Shown: positions 1 through 4,948 of the stretch, piece by piece | How the letters are laid out: the number at the start of each line of letters is the position of its first letter | How positions within the stretch are numbered: position 1 is the first letter of the stretch | Assembly (NCBI GenBank): GCA_030656535.1 | Contig: JAUSPL010000240.1 | Span: 1-5,855 of the forward strand | Direction: 5' to 3' | Length of the DNA stretch: 5,855 nucleotides | Source of the DNA: Gemmobacter sp. | GTDB lineage: Bacteria; Pseudomonadota; Alphaproteobacteria; Rhodobacterales; Rhodobacteraceae | The notes under the pieces: generated by a model | What the model was told of the DNA's origin: nothing | Databases searched by the model: none | Seen by the model: the letters and a program-made list of their open reading frames with translations, nothing else | Translations under genes and position numbers: made by a program

Positions 1-490
1 GGAGGACGCGGCTGCGCACGAGATCGATTTTGATCGATTTTTCGCAGAGCTTCTGACCGCGCTGGGCATCGATCCCGTCGGCTCCCTGACCGCCTGGTGG
101 CAGGGCTGGCCAGCCAGAACCCTTGTCCGCCGGTGGATCGATGATCTTGGCCTTACCGAAGACCGGATCATCGAAACCGCCACGGAAACCCGGGGGGACC
201 ACCCCGCCCCGCCCGATGGGCCCAAGGCACTGGACCGGGCGACGGAACGTACCGCCAAGCGCGATGCGCAGATCGCTGCGGCTTCCCCGAAGGCCTCGAC
301 CGGCAAACGCCAACCCAAGCGTGCGGAGGGCGCCCGGCCCAGCACCGATGAACTCGCCGCCTTCTACGCCGACATGGTCAATTCAGACAAATTCCTCCCC
401 GCCAGCACGATCAGCAACACAATCCGCGACGCCTTGCTGTCACGCGGCCTCGTCACGCAGGAACAGTTGAGGGCGCGGGGTGTGCATTGA
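1..490 (+). CDS. 3' part of an unrecognised hypothetical protein (5' end outside window)
   Basis: The frame beginning at base 2 is open from the window edge to a TGA at 488-490, giving the last 162 residues of a larger protein. No start codon is visible, so the gene begins upstream. The segment reads like a real protein. There is an acidic N-terminal part (EDAAAHEIDFDRFFAELL) and a tryptophan-rich stretch (WWQGWPARTLVRRWIDDLGL, about residues 29-48). A hydrophilic Ala/Lys/Arg linker follows (about 75-107). The compact C-terminal module of about 45 residues contains FYADMVNSDKFLPASTISNTIRD and ends LVTQEQLRARGVH, and could be a small helical nucleic-acid-binding fold. No signal peptide or membrane segment is visible. 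I do not recognise the family. The context (toxin-antitoxin operon, small unknown genes) suggests a plasmid or island protein, possibly in DNA maintenance, but that is inference. The different-frame ORF at 123-470 is rejected as a shadow because its Pro/Arg/Ser-rich composition is typical of an out-of-frame GC-rich reading. Confidence 0.7.
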   Translation, partial: EDAAAHEIDFDRFFAELLTALGIDPVGSLTAWWQGWPARTLVRRWIDDLGLTEDRIIETATETRGDHPAPPDGPKALDRATERTAKRDAQIAAASPKASTGKRQPKRAEGARPSTDELAAFYADMVNSDKFLPASTISNTIRDALLSRGLVTQEQLRARGVH

Positions 491-517
491 TCCGTGCAGA
501 GTTTCGATCATTCCACC

Positions 518-546
518 TTGATTGCCACTTCGATTGCCATCATATT
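518..546 (+). promoter_or_regulatory. Putative promoter of the Xre-RES operon
   Basis: TTGATT at 518-523 and CATATT at 541-546 each match four of six bases of the sigma-70 -35 and -10 consensus, with an ideal 17-bp spacer. This predicts a start of transcription near 553 and a 5' leader of under 20 nt before the ATG at 571. The assignment rests on consensus matching and position only. Confidence 0.45.
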
Positions 547-554
547 GCGGCAAT
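520..554 (+). promoter_or_regulatory. Putative autoregulatory operator: iterated ATTGC half-sites
   Basis: GATTGCCA occurs twice as a direct repeat (520-527 and 532-539), exactly 12 bp apart. A third ATTGC at 544-548 forms a perfect 11-bp palindrome, ATTGC-G-GCAAT (544-554). The three direct half-sites are spaced 12 and 11 bp, about one DNA turn, so they lie on one face of the helix. They fill the spacer of the proposed promoter and cover its -10. Xre-family antitoxins of RES toxins are known to repress their own promoters, so this array is the natural candidate operator. That it binds the antitoxin is inference. Confidence 0.5.
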
Positions 555-570
555 AGAGATGGAGCCGCAC

Positions 571-921
571 ATGAGCCTCGAAGCCTTCGCCGAAAATGGC
601 CGGTTCGCCCCCAGCCGGATCGCCACCGCCCTGCGCACCACGCTGGACGAGGTTGCCCGCACCGTCGGCCTTGGCCGCGATGCCGTCATGCGGCAGGACC
701 GGATCGCCAGCCCCAAGACCCAGAAGCGGCTGCGCGAGATGGTCGAGATCCTGAACCGGGTCGAGCCGCGCTTTGGCTCCGCGCTGATCGCCTATGCGTG
801 GTACCGTTCGGAGCCGCTGGCTGGCTTTGGCGGACTGACCGCGATGCAACTTGTCCGCGAGGGCCAGGCGGCCGACGTTCTGGAGTATATCGACGCGGTC
901 GACGCTGGCATCCACGCCTGA
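571..921 (+). CDS. Xre/MbcA/ParS-type antitoxin of a RES toxin
   Basis: This encodes the antitoxin of a type II toxin-antitoxin pair: it would bind and neutralise the RES toxin encoded 3 nt downstream and repress its own operon. The protein has 116 residues. Residues about 12-62 form an Xre-like helical DNA-binding region (FAPSRIATALRTTLDEVARTVGL and following). Residues about 70-116 match the MbcA/ParS/Xre toxin-binding domain pattern: A-x-x-W (W77), EPLAGFGGL, an MQLVREGQA helix and a terminal VLEYIDAVDAGIHA helix. The usual Pro in the 'G-x-x-P-L-x-L' part is replaced here (GGLTAMQLV). The ATG at 571 is preferred over the TTG at 487 and the ATG at 559 because GGAG at 561-564 sits 6 nt before it and the protein then starts like its family. 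The 487 start would place the promoter and operator inside the gene. The call rests on the domain pattern plus the RES neighbour. Confidence 0.87.
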   Translation: MSLEAFAENGRFAPSRIATALRTTLDEVARTVGLGRDAVMRQDRIASPKTQKRLREMVEILNRVEPRFGSALIAYAWYRSEPLAGFGGLTAMQLVREGQAADVLEYIDAVDAGIHA

Positions 922-924
922 CCG

Positions 925-1422
925 ATGCACTTTCAGGGCCTTCTGTACCGCGCGCTCAACCCGATCCGTGCCCGCGAACCGCTGTCCGGCGAAGGCGCCC
1001 GGCTTCATGGCGGGCGTTTCAACCCCAAGGGCATTCCCGCGCTTTACACTGCCCTGTCGGTGATGACGGCGATCCGCGAGGCCAACCAGATCGGCACGCT
1101 GCAGCCGACCACGCTGGTCTCCTACGAGGCCGACATCACCCCGATCTTTGACGCGACGGATTCCGATGCGCTGAGCAACTATGGCATGAGGCCAGCCGAT
1201 CTTGCCGCCGACGACTGGCGGACGCGGATGCGGGCGGAGGGCAAGGCCCCGACCCAGATCTTCGCAGATAGGCTGATCGCCGACGGCTATGCCGGGCTGC
1301 GGGTGCCGAGCTTTGCCAAAGGGGCAACCGGCGTGGATCTGAACGTGGTGCTTTGGGTCTGGGGCTGCACGCTTCCCACCAAACTGGTGCTGATCGACGA
1401 CGAAGGGCGCTTGCTGCAATAG
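925..1422 (+). CDS. RES-domain toxin (NAD+-targeting / ADP-ribosyltransferase-like)
   Basis: This encodes the 165-residue toxin of the pair, typical in length for single-domain RES proteins. The name-giving residues can be read: Arg31 in the GGRFNPKG motif, Tyr41 in ALYTAL, Glu52 in TAIREAN, and Ser129 in LRVPSFA, followed by N140 in DLNVVLWVWG. The YRALNP segment near residue 8 is also family-like. The fold is related to ADP-ribosyltransferases. Characterised members either destroy cellular NAD+ (M. tuberculosis MbcT, a NAD+ phosphorylase; P. putida Res) or ADP-ribosylate phosphoribosyl pyrophosphate synthetase (Sphingobium ParT). Which reaction this one performs cannot be read from sequence. 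The start ATG lies 3 nt after the antitoxin stop, so the two are co-transcribed and probably translationally coupled, in the usual antitoxin-first order. All key residues are present and the frame is intact, so the toxin looks functional. It would act in the cytosol. Confidence 0.9.
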   Translation: MHFQGLLYRALNPIRAREPLSGEGARLHGGRFNPKGIPALYTALSVMTAIREANQIGTLQPTTLVSYEADITPIFDATDSDALSNYGMRPADLAADDWRTRMRAEGKAPTQIFADRLIADGYAGLRVPSFAKGATGVDLNVVLWVWGCTLPTKLVLIDDEGRLLQ

Positions 1423-1435
1423 CGTAGCTCGCCAG

Positions 1436-1454
1436 GCTGCACGCTCAGTGCAGC
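1436..1454. terminator. Hairpin between convergent operons, possible weak bidirectional terminator
   Basis: GCTGCAC (1436-1442) and GTGCAGC (1448-1454) form a perfect 7-bp inverted repeat with a 5-nt loop, 14 nt after the RES toxin stop and overlapping the stop codon of the converging gene. No T-run follows on either strand, so it is not a classical intrinsic terminator. It may act with Rho or protect the 3' ends. The function is inferred from its position only. Confidence 0.35.
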
Positions 1455-1780
1455 ATGTCCGAAAGCGCGAGCCCTTCAAACGCCGCCTTCATCGCCGGAT
1501 CATAGCCCGGGTCTATCCGCGCCGGGCCGTAGCCGTGCGCCCGGTTCCAAGTGTCGATGTTGCGCAGTTCCGCAGCGAACTCTTCGGGCGACGCGGCCTC
1601 CTTCAAGGTCGTGTCGCCCCCACAATCGCTGAAAATCATCAACCGGGTCGGATTGGCCCATGTGCCAAAGTAGGAGGCATCCTGCGCCGTATCGACCTGC
1701 GCCCAGCCGTTCTCGTTGCTGCAGAGCCCGAAATCGTAGAGGTAGCGGTCTGCGGGGGCGAACTCGCGGGTGATCTTCAT
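1445..1780 (-). CDS. Conserved-looking plasmid/island hypothetical protein, 111 aa
   Basis: This is the third gene of the minus-strand operon. Its ATG (complement of 1778-1780) overlaps the stop of the preceding gene in an ATGA, which fixes the start and suggests translational coupling. A longer reading of the same frame, up to 2605, is only a shadow of the two upstream genes. The 111-residue protein has a well-ordered composition rich in aromatic residues: MKITREFAPADRYLYDFGLC, GWAQVDTAQDASYFGTWANP, IFSDCGGDTTL, a glutamate-rich SPEEFAAELRNI helix, and ARIDPGYDPAMKAAFEGL near the C-terminus. There is no signal peptide or membrane segment. It resembles small proteins of unknown function that I associate with alphaproteobacterial plasmids and integrative elements. 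I cannot assign a domain name or function. It is probably a small cytosolic accessory protein. Confidence 0.75.
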   Translation of the reverse strand: MKITREFAPADRYLYDFGLCSNENGWAQVDTAQDASYFGTWANPTRLMIFSDCGGDTTLKEAASPEEFAAELRNIDTWNRAHGYGPARIDPGYDPAMKAAFEGLALSDMLH

Positions 1781-2325
1781 GCCGACACCTGCGCGCGGGC
1801 GGTGATGGCGATCACGCAAAGGTCGCGGTAGCGGGCCATGGCTTTCGGGCTGGACGAGACCGGGTTGATCTCGAAGGCCTGCAGGGCGGCGATGTCGCCC
1901 GCCTCGGCCAAAGCCACGATCTGGGCCAGCTTGGCGCGGAACCGGGCGTGGGTCGGCTTGGAGAAATCCGGCGCGGTTGGAAGCGCGCCGGTCTGCGCCT
2001 GATCGAGGATGGCTTGGCGCTTGCCGATCACCGGGGCGATCGTGAGGTGTGGCTGGTCGACCGGTGCCGGGATCGGCTCCCCCGAAGGATCGGGGTTGCC
2101 GTAGTCCAACACCAAGGTCAGCCGAGCCTCGGCTTGATCGGCCGTGTCGGCCGTCATGATCGACGTGAAGGCCAGGGCCGCGCGCTCGGCACCGATCTTT
2201 GCCGCAAGCAAGCGGGCGAAGCCATCGCCCGCCTTTTTGGCGCTGGTGGCCGGTTCGATCGGCGTATCGGAAAGGCGCTGGGCGAGCGTGTCGATCTGCG
2301 CGGCGGTGAGGGCTTTGGTTTTCAT
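1777..2325 (-). CDS. Hypothetical protein, 182 aa, plasmid/island-associated type
   Basis: This is the second gene of the minus-strand operon. An AAGGA ribosome binding site lies 8 nt before the ATG at 2325. It begins 12 nt after the stop of the first gene and overlaps the next gene by ATGA. The protein is Ala-rich and mostly helical, soluble, without a signal peptide or membrane segment. Visible parts are an N-terminal helical region (ALTAAQIDTLAQRLSD), a middle acidic region (LVLDYGNPDPSGEPIPAPVD), and a well-formed C-terminal module at about 125-178. That module includes RFRAKLAQIVALAEAGDIAALQAF, INPVSSSPKAMARYRDLCVIAI and a final ARA. This C-terminal module resembles that of unknown proteins I recall from alphaproteobacterial plasmids and ICEs, often near ParB-like genes. 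No enzymatic motif can be recognised, and I do not assign a function. Confidence 0.75.
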   Translation of the reverse strand: MKTKALTAAQIDTLAQRLSDTPIEPATSAKKAGDGFARLLAAKIGAERAALAFTSIMTADTADQAEARLTLVLDYGNPDPSGEPIPAPVDQPHLTIAPVIGKRQAILDQAQTGALPTAPDFSKPTHARFRAKLAQIVALAEAGDIAALQAFEINPVSSSPKAMARYRDLCVIAITARAQVSA

Positions 2326-2337
2326 GGTCGGGTTCCT

Positions 2338-2547
2338 TCAGGCGTTGGTGATGTGGGCGGAGTGCCCGAGGGTCGTGACCGCGTAGATCATCGTGCGGCC
2401 GTCGCCGATCGCCGCGCCAAAGGCCTGCGCTTCGGGCAGGGTCGCGAATTGCTGGCGGGTGCGGTCGCGGGGCGTCCGGCCCCGGGCGGCGACAAAGTGG
2501 GCGGCGTTCTTGAGGCAGAATTCTTCGTGGGTTGCCAGGGGCTTCAT
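2338..2547 (-). CDS. Small hypothetical protein, 69 aa, first gene of minus-strand operon
   Basis: The chosen start is the ATG at 2547 because a GGAGA Shine-Dalgarno sequence lies immediately upstream on the minus strand (complement of about 2553-2559). The longer reading to 2595 adds 16 residues without a ribosome binding site. The 69-residue product begins MKPLATHEEFCLKNAAHFVA. It has a basic middle (RGRTPRDRTRQQF) and ends with TLPEAQAFGAAIGDGRTMIYAVTTLG and HSAHITNA. The last part looks like a compact alpha-beta unit: a helix, a GDGRT turn, then a MIYAVT strand. It resembles small plasmid-borne proteins of unknown function. It sits 12 nt before the next gene, so all three minus-strand genes form one transcription unit. 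Confidence 0.72.
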   Translation of the reverse strand: MKPLATHEEFCLKNAAHFVAARGRTPRDRTRQQFATLPEAQAFGAAIGDGRTMIYAVTTLGHSAHITNA

Positions 2548-2647
2548 GGCTCTCTCCGTTGCGTTGCGATGGCTGCAGACAGCGCACGGCGTCAAAAGAG
2601 AGCAACTCCTAAGTCACTGAATAGATGAAGTTTCGGTCAGAAGGGGA

Positions 2648-2875
2648 GTGTCCCGGCGAAGCTATGCCGCGCAGCGCGGGGTCTCGGAGGCAGCGGTCCG
2701 CAAGGCGATCGCCACCGGGCGGATTTGCGCACAGAGGGGCCACCGCTTGCCTGACGAACCCGTCGAAGTAGCGGCAGCCGTCGACAATGGCTGCAAAGCT
2801 CGCGCCATAAGTCCTACCACCAGCGTTTGTCAGATGGAGCTGTCATCCCGCAAGATCACCACGACATCCGCGTAG
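2648..2875 (+). pseudogene. Possible remnant of a phage-type HTH protein (Nu1 / 'elements of external origin' type)
   Basis: A GTG-initiated reading of 75 codons starts with SRRSYAAQRGVSEAAVRKAI and then ATGRI. This closely fits the N-terminal helix-turn-helix of the small terminase-like and 'elements of external origin' proteins found in alphaproteobacterial prophages, where a SRR-x-YA-x-x-RGVS-x-x-AV-x-KAI pattern opens the protein. After about residue 30 the resemblance fades into a Ser/Thr/Cys-rich tail that does not look like a folded domain, and the frame ends at 2873-2875. AAGGGGA lies directly against the GTG, which is too close for an efficient ribosome binding site. Most likely this is the 5' stub of a decayed or truncated gene. 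A short functional protein cannot be excluded. Confidence 0.38.
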
Positions 2876-2912
2876 CCAAACGCCACCTGTCCGAGGTCTA
2901 ACTTATTGTCTG

Positions 2913-2941
2913 GTGACGGAAAACTGTCGTGTGCTTATGTT
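2913..2941 (+). promoter_or_regulatory. Putative promoter of the catabolic operon
   Basis: GTGACG (2913-2918) and TATGTT (2936-2941) each keep four consensus bases of the -35 and -10 elements, with a 17-bp spacer, upstream of the gene starting at 2975. The matches are weak, and other registers in this AT-richer stretch are possible. Confidence 0.3.
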
Positions 2942-2960
2942 TTGGCCTGCCGCAGGCAAA
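2942..2960 (+). promoter_or_regulatory. Inverted repeat in the leader, candidate operator
   Basis: GCCTG (2945-2949) and CAGGC (2953-2957) form a perfect inverted repeat around CCG. It extends to 2942-2960 with one mismatch (TT...AA outer pairs). It lies just downstream of the proposed -10 and 15 nt before the start codon, a place where a repressor would block transcription. Phenylacetate operons are often controlled by a TetR- or GntR-type repressor responding to a CoA thioester. Whether this site is such an operator is unknown, and a leader RNA hairpin is the alternative. Confidence 0.35.
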
Positions 2961-2974
2961 CAGGAAGGAACCCG

Positions 2975-4948
2975 ATGTCATTTGTCACGATCGACCGGCG
3001 AAACGGTCTGGCGTATGTCACCATCGACAATCCTCCGGTTAACGCGCTGGGGCAGTCGGTTCGGAAGGAGCTGCTGTTGGCTTGCACCTCTCTTGCGGCA
3101 GACAAAGATGTTGCGGCCGTTGTTGTGTCCGGCAAAGGGCGTAATTTCGTGGCTGGCGCCGATATCGGTGAACTTGGTCAAACGCCATCTGAGCCGTTTT
3201 TGCCTGATGTGCTGTCAGCAATAGAAAACGCACCGATGCCGTGGGTTGCTGCGATCAGGGGTGTTGCCTTGGGTGGCGGCCTTGAACTGGCGATGGCTTG
3301 CCATGGTCGGGTGGCAGACGCGGGTGCAAGGCTGGGACTGCCCGAAGTCAATCTGGGGGTCATTCCGGGTGCCGGTGGCACGGTGCGTTTGCCCCGGCTT
3401 GTTCCGATGTCGGATGCGGTCTCGATGATCACCAGCGGCAAGCCTGTCGCTGCCGCTCATGCTTTGCACATCGGGCTGCTTGACCGCATTGCACAAACGG
3501 ATTTGATCGGTTGTGCAACGGCACTTGCGCAAGAACTGATCCAAAAAGGCCCGCCTGTTCCAACCATCACGCGCCCATGCAATTACAGCGACACGATCGG
3601 CTGGGAAGGCATTGAGAGGCAACTGAAACAGAAAAGTCGTGGCGCAATAGCCCCGCTTGAGGCGCTATCGTCCTTGCACATGGCAGCCCAGGCACCTGCC
3701 TTGGAAGCCCTGTCAGCCGAGCGCGCGCGTTTTCTGCGCCTCACGACGTCCGAACAGGCCACAGCCCTGCGCTATGTATTCTTTGCCGAACGGGCGGCCG
3801 GAAAAAGCTTGCTGTTGCACGACACACTGCCGGTCGATCTGCGGCAGGTCGGCGTCATTGGCGGCGGGACGATGGGGGCCGGGATTGCGACGGCTTTGGT
3901 GCTGGCCGGCTCGCAGGTCCGGTTGGTCGAACGCGATGCCCCCGCCGTCGAGGCAGGGCGCGCGCGGGTCGCACAGACGATTGCCGACAGTGTAAAGCGC
4001 GGCGTGCTTGCTCAAGGCGCAGCAGAGGCCGCGCTGGCGCGACTGTCAACCGGCAGCGATTACGCGATGCTGGCAGACTGCGCGCTTGTGATCGAGGCAG
4101 TGTTCGAAGACATGGCAGTCAAGCAACAGGTCTTCGCGCGTCTGGATGCTATGATGCCGCCCGAAGCCGTGCTTGCAACGAATACTTCCTATCTCGACGT
4201 CGATGCCCTTGCTGAAAAGACACGGGATCCGACCCGCATCCTCGGGCTGCATTTCTTTTCGCCCGCCCATGTGATGAGGCTGCTGGAAGTGGTGCGCAGC
4301 CGGGCAACCGGCGCGCGTGCACTGGCCACAGGTGCGGCTTTGGCGCGGCTTTTGGGCAAGGTGCCGGTCGTTGCCGGTGTCTGTGACGGCTTCATCGGAA
4401 ACCGGATCATGGCAGCCTATCGCCGCGACTGCGAGTTCATGCTGGAGGAAGGTGCTTTGCCACAGCAGATCGACGCCGCCATGCAGGACTACGGCTTTGC
4501 GATGGGAATTTTTGCGGTGCAAGATCTGAGCGGGCTTGATATCGCCTGGGCACAGCGCAAGGCGCAGGCACCGTCGCGTGATCCATCGGCACGATATGCC
4601 CGGATCGCCGACCAATTATGCGAGGCTGGGCGTCTGGGTCGCAAGACGGGGCGAGGCTGGTATGATTATGCCAGCGGGGCCGCCAAAACCGACCCGGCTG
4701 TCGAGGCGATCATTCAGGCAGAGCAGGCCCGGGCCGGACACACGCTCCGCTCCTTCAGCGCCGAGGAAATCATGGCGCGCATTCTGGGCAAGATGCAGGC
4801 CGAAGGCGCTGCCCTGTTGCAAGAGGGCATCGCCGAGTCGGCTGCCGATATCGACGTGGTCATGGTCACCGGATACGGCTTTCCGCGCCATAAGGGTGGC
4901 CCGATGTATCTGGCGGCCAAATCCAGTTCCGAAGGAAAAGGCGCATGA
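2975..4948 (+). CDS. Bifunctional enoyl-CoA hydratase / 3-hydroxyacyl-CoA dehydrogenase (FadB/FadJ-like; probable PaaF-PaaH role)
   Basis: This cytosolic fusion enzyme hydrates a 2-enoyl-CoA and then oxidises the 3-hydroxyacyl-CoA with NAD+. The start at 2975 is chosen because AGGAAGGA lies at 2962-2969 and the protein then begins MSFVTIDRRNGLAYVTIDNP, as crotonases do; the ATT at 2906 upstream is not needed. Residues 1 to about 190 form the crotonase domain, with oxyanion-hole segments NFVAGADIGEL (57-67) and GVALGGGLE, and both catalytic glutamates, E104 and E124, spaced 20 apart as in FadB. Residues about 291-470 form the NAD-binding dehydrogenase domain, with GGGTMG (296-301), catalytic His426 in LHFFSP and Glu438, 12 residues apart as in FadB. 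CDGFIGNRIM (470-479) and RKTGRGWYDY (556-565) mark the first C-terminal helical domain. The second C-terminal repeat ends abruptly after GGPMYLA, leaving 657 residues where relatives have about 690-720. The paaG-like neighbour suggests dehydroadipyl-CoA/hydroxyadipyl-CoA as substrates, but general beta-oxidation is possible. Confidence 0.9.
   Translation: MSFVTIDRRNGLAYVTIDNPPVNALGQSVRKELLLACTSLAADKDVAAVVVSGKGRNFVAGADIGELGQTPSEPFLPDVLSAIENAPMPWVAAIRGVALGGGLELAMACHGRVADAGARLGLPEVNLGVIPGAGGTVRLPRLVPMSDAVSMITSGKPVAAAHALHIGLLDRIAQTDLIGCATALAQELIQKGPPVPTITRPCNYSDTIGWEGIERQLKQKSRGAIAPLEALSSLHMAAQAPALEALSAERARFLRLTTSEQATALRYVFFAERAAGKSLLLHDTLPVDLRQVGVIGGGTMGAGIATALVLAGSQVRLVERDAPAVEAGRARVAQTIADSVKRGVLAQGAAEAALARLSTGSDYAMLADCALVIEAVFEDMAVKQQVFARLDAMMPPEAVLATNTSYLDVDALAEKTRDPTRILGLHFFSPAHVMRLLEVVRSRATGARALATGAALARLLGKVPVVAGVCDGFIGNRIMAAYRRDCEFMLEEGALPQQIDAAMQDYGFAMGIFAVQDLSGLDIAWAQRKAQAPSRDPSARYARIADQLCEAGRLGRKTGRGWYDYASGAAKTDPAVEAIIQAEQARAGHTLRSFSAEEIMARILGKMQAEGAALLQEGIAESAADIDVVMVTGYGFPRHKGGPMYLAAKSSSEGKGA

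Larger units (their letters stand above)
2548..2974. other. Junction region without an intact recognisable gene
   Basis: These 427 nt separate the divergent minus-strand hypothetical operon from the plus-strand catabolic operon. The left part holds the upstream region of the minus-strand operon. On that strand a good -35-like TTGACG (complement of 2590-2595) is present but no clear -10 follows, so the promoter is uncertain. The middle contains a short helix-turn-helix-like remnant (2648-2875). The right end holds the probable promoter, inverted repeat and ribosome binding site of the fusion gene at 2975. Because gene content changes abruptly from plasmid-like to catabolic here, the region may be an insertion or rearrangement boundary. 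No tRNA or att-like long repeat was seen. Confidence 0.6.

Noticed and set aside
22..41. Tandem 10-bp repeat GATCGATTTT (two copies)
   Set aside because: It lies inside the open frame of the partial gene, has only two copies and is too short to call a functional repeat. It is likely coincidental.
123..470. Plus-strand ORF of 115 codons
   Set aside because: It is Pro/Arg/Ser-rich with no domain character and lies fully inside the better frame that is open from base 2 to the stop at 488-490.
508..1479. Long minus-strand ORF of 323 codons
   Set aside because: It lies antisense to the clear antitoxin and RES toxin genes, which have motifs and ribosome binding sites. Its length is a by-product of GC-rich codon bias.
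1781..2605. N-terminal extension of the 111-aa minus-strand gene
   Set aside because: This part of the frame is an out-of-frame reading of the two upstream genes and is Arg/Pro/Gly-rich. The ATGA coupling fixes the start at 1780.
1948..2628. Plus-strand ORF of 226 codons opposite the minus-strand operon
   Set aside because: Its composition is Gly/Arg-rich with no recognisable domain. The minus-strand genes have ribosome binding sites, tight coupling and protein-like sequence.
2914..2928. Small hairpin GACGG-AAAA-CTGTC before the catabolic operon
   Set aside because: It has only five pairs including a wobble, and it overlaps the proposed -35 and so would lie outside the transcript. It is probably chance.
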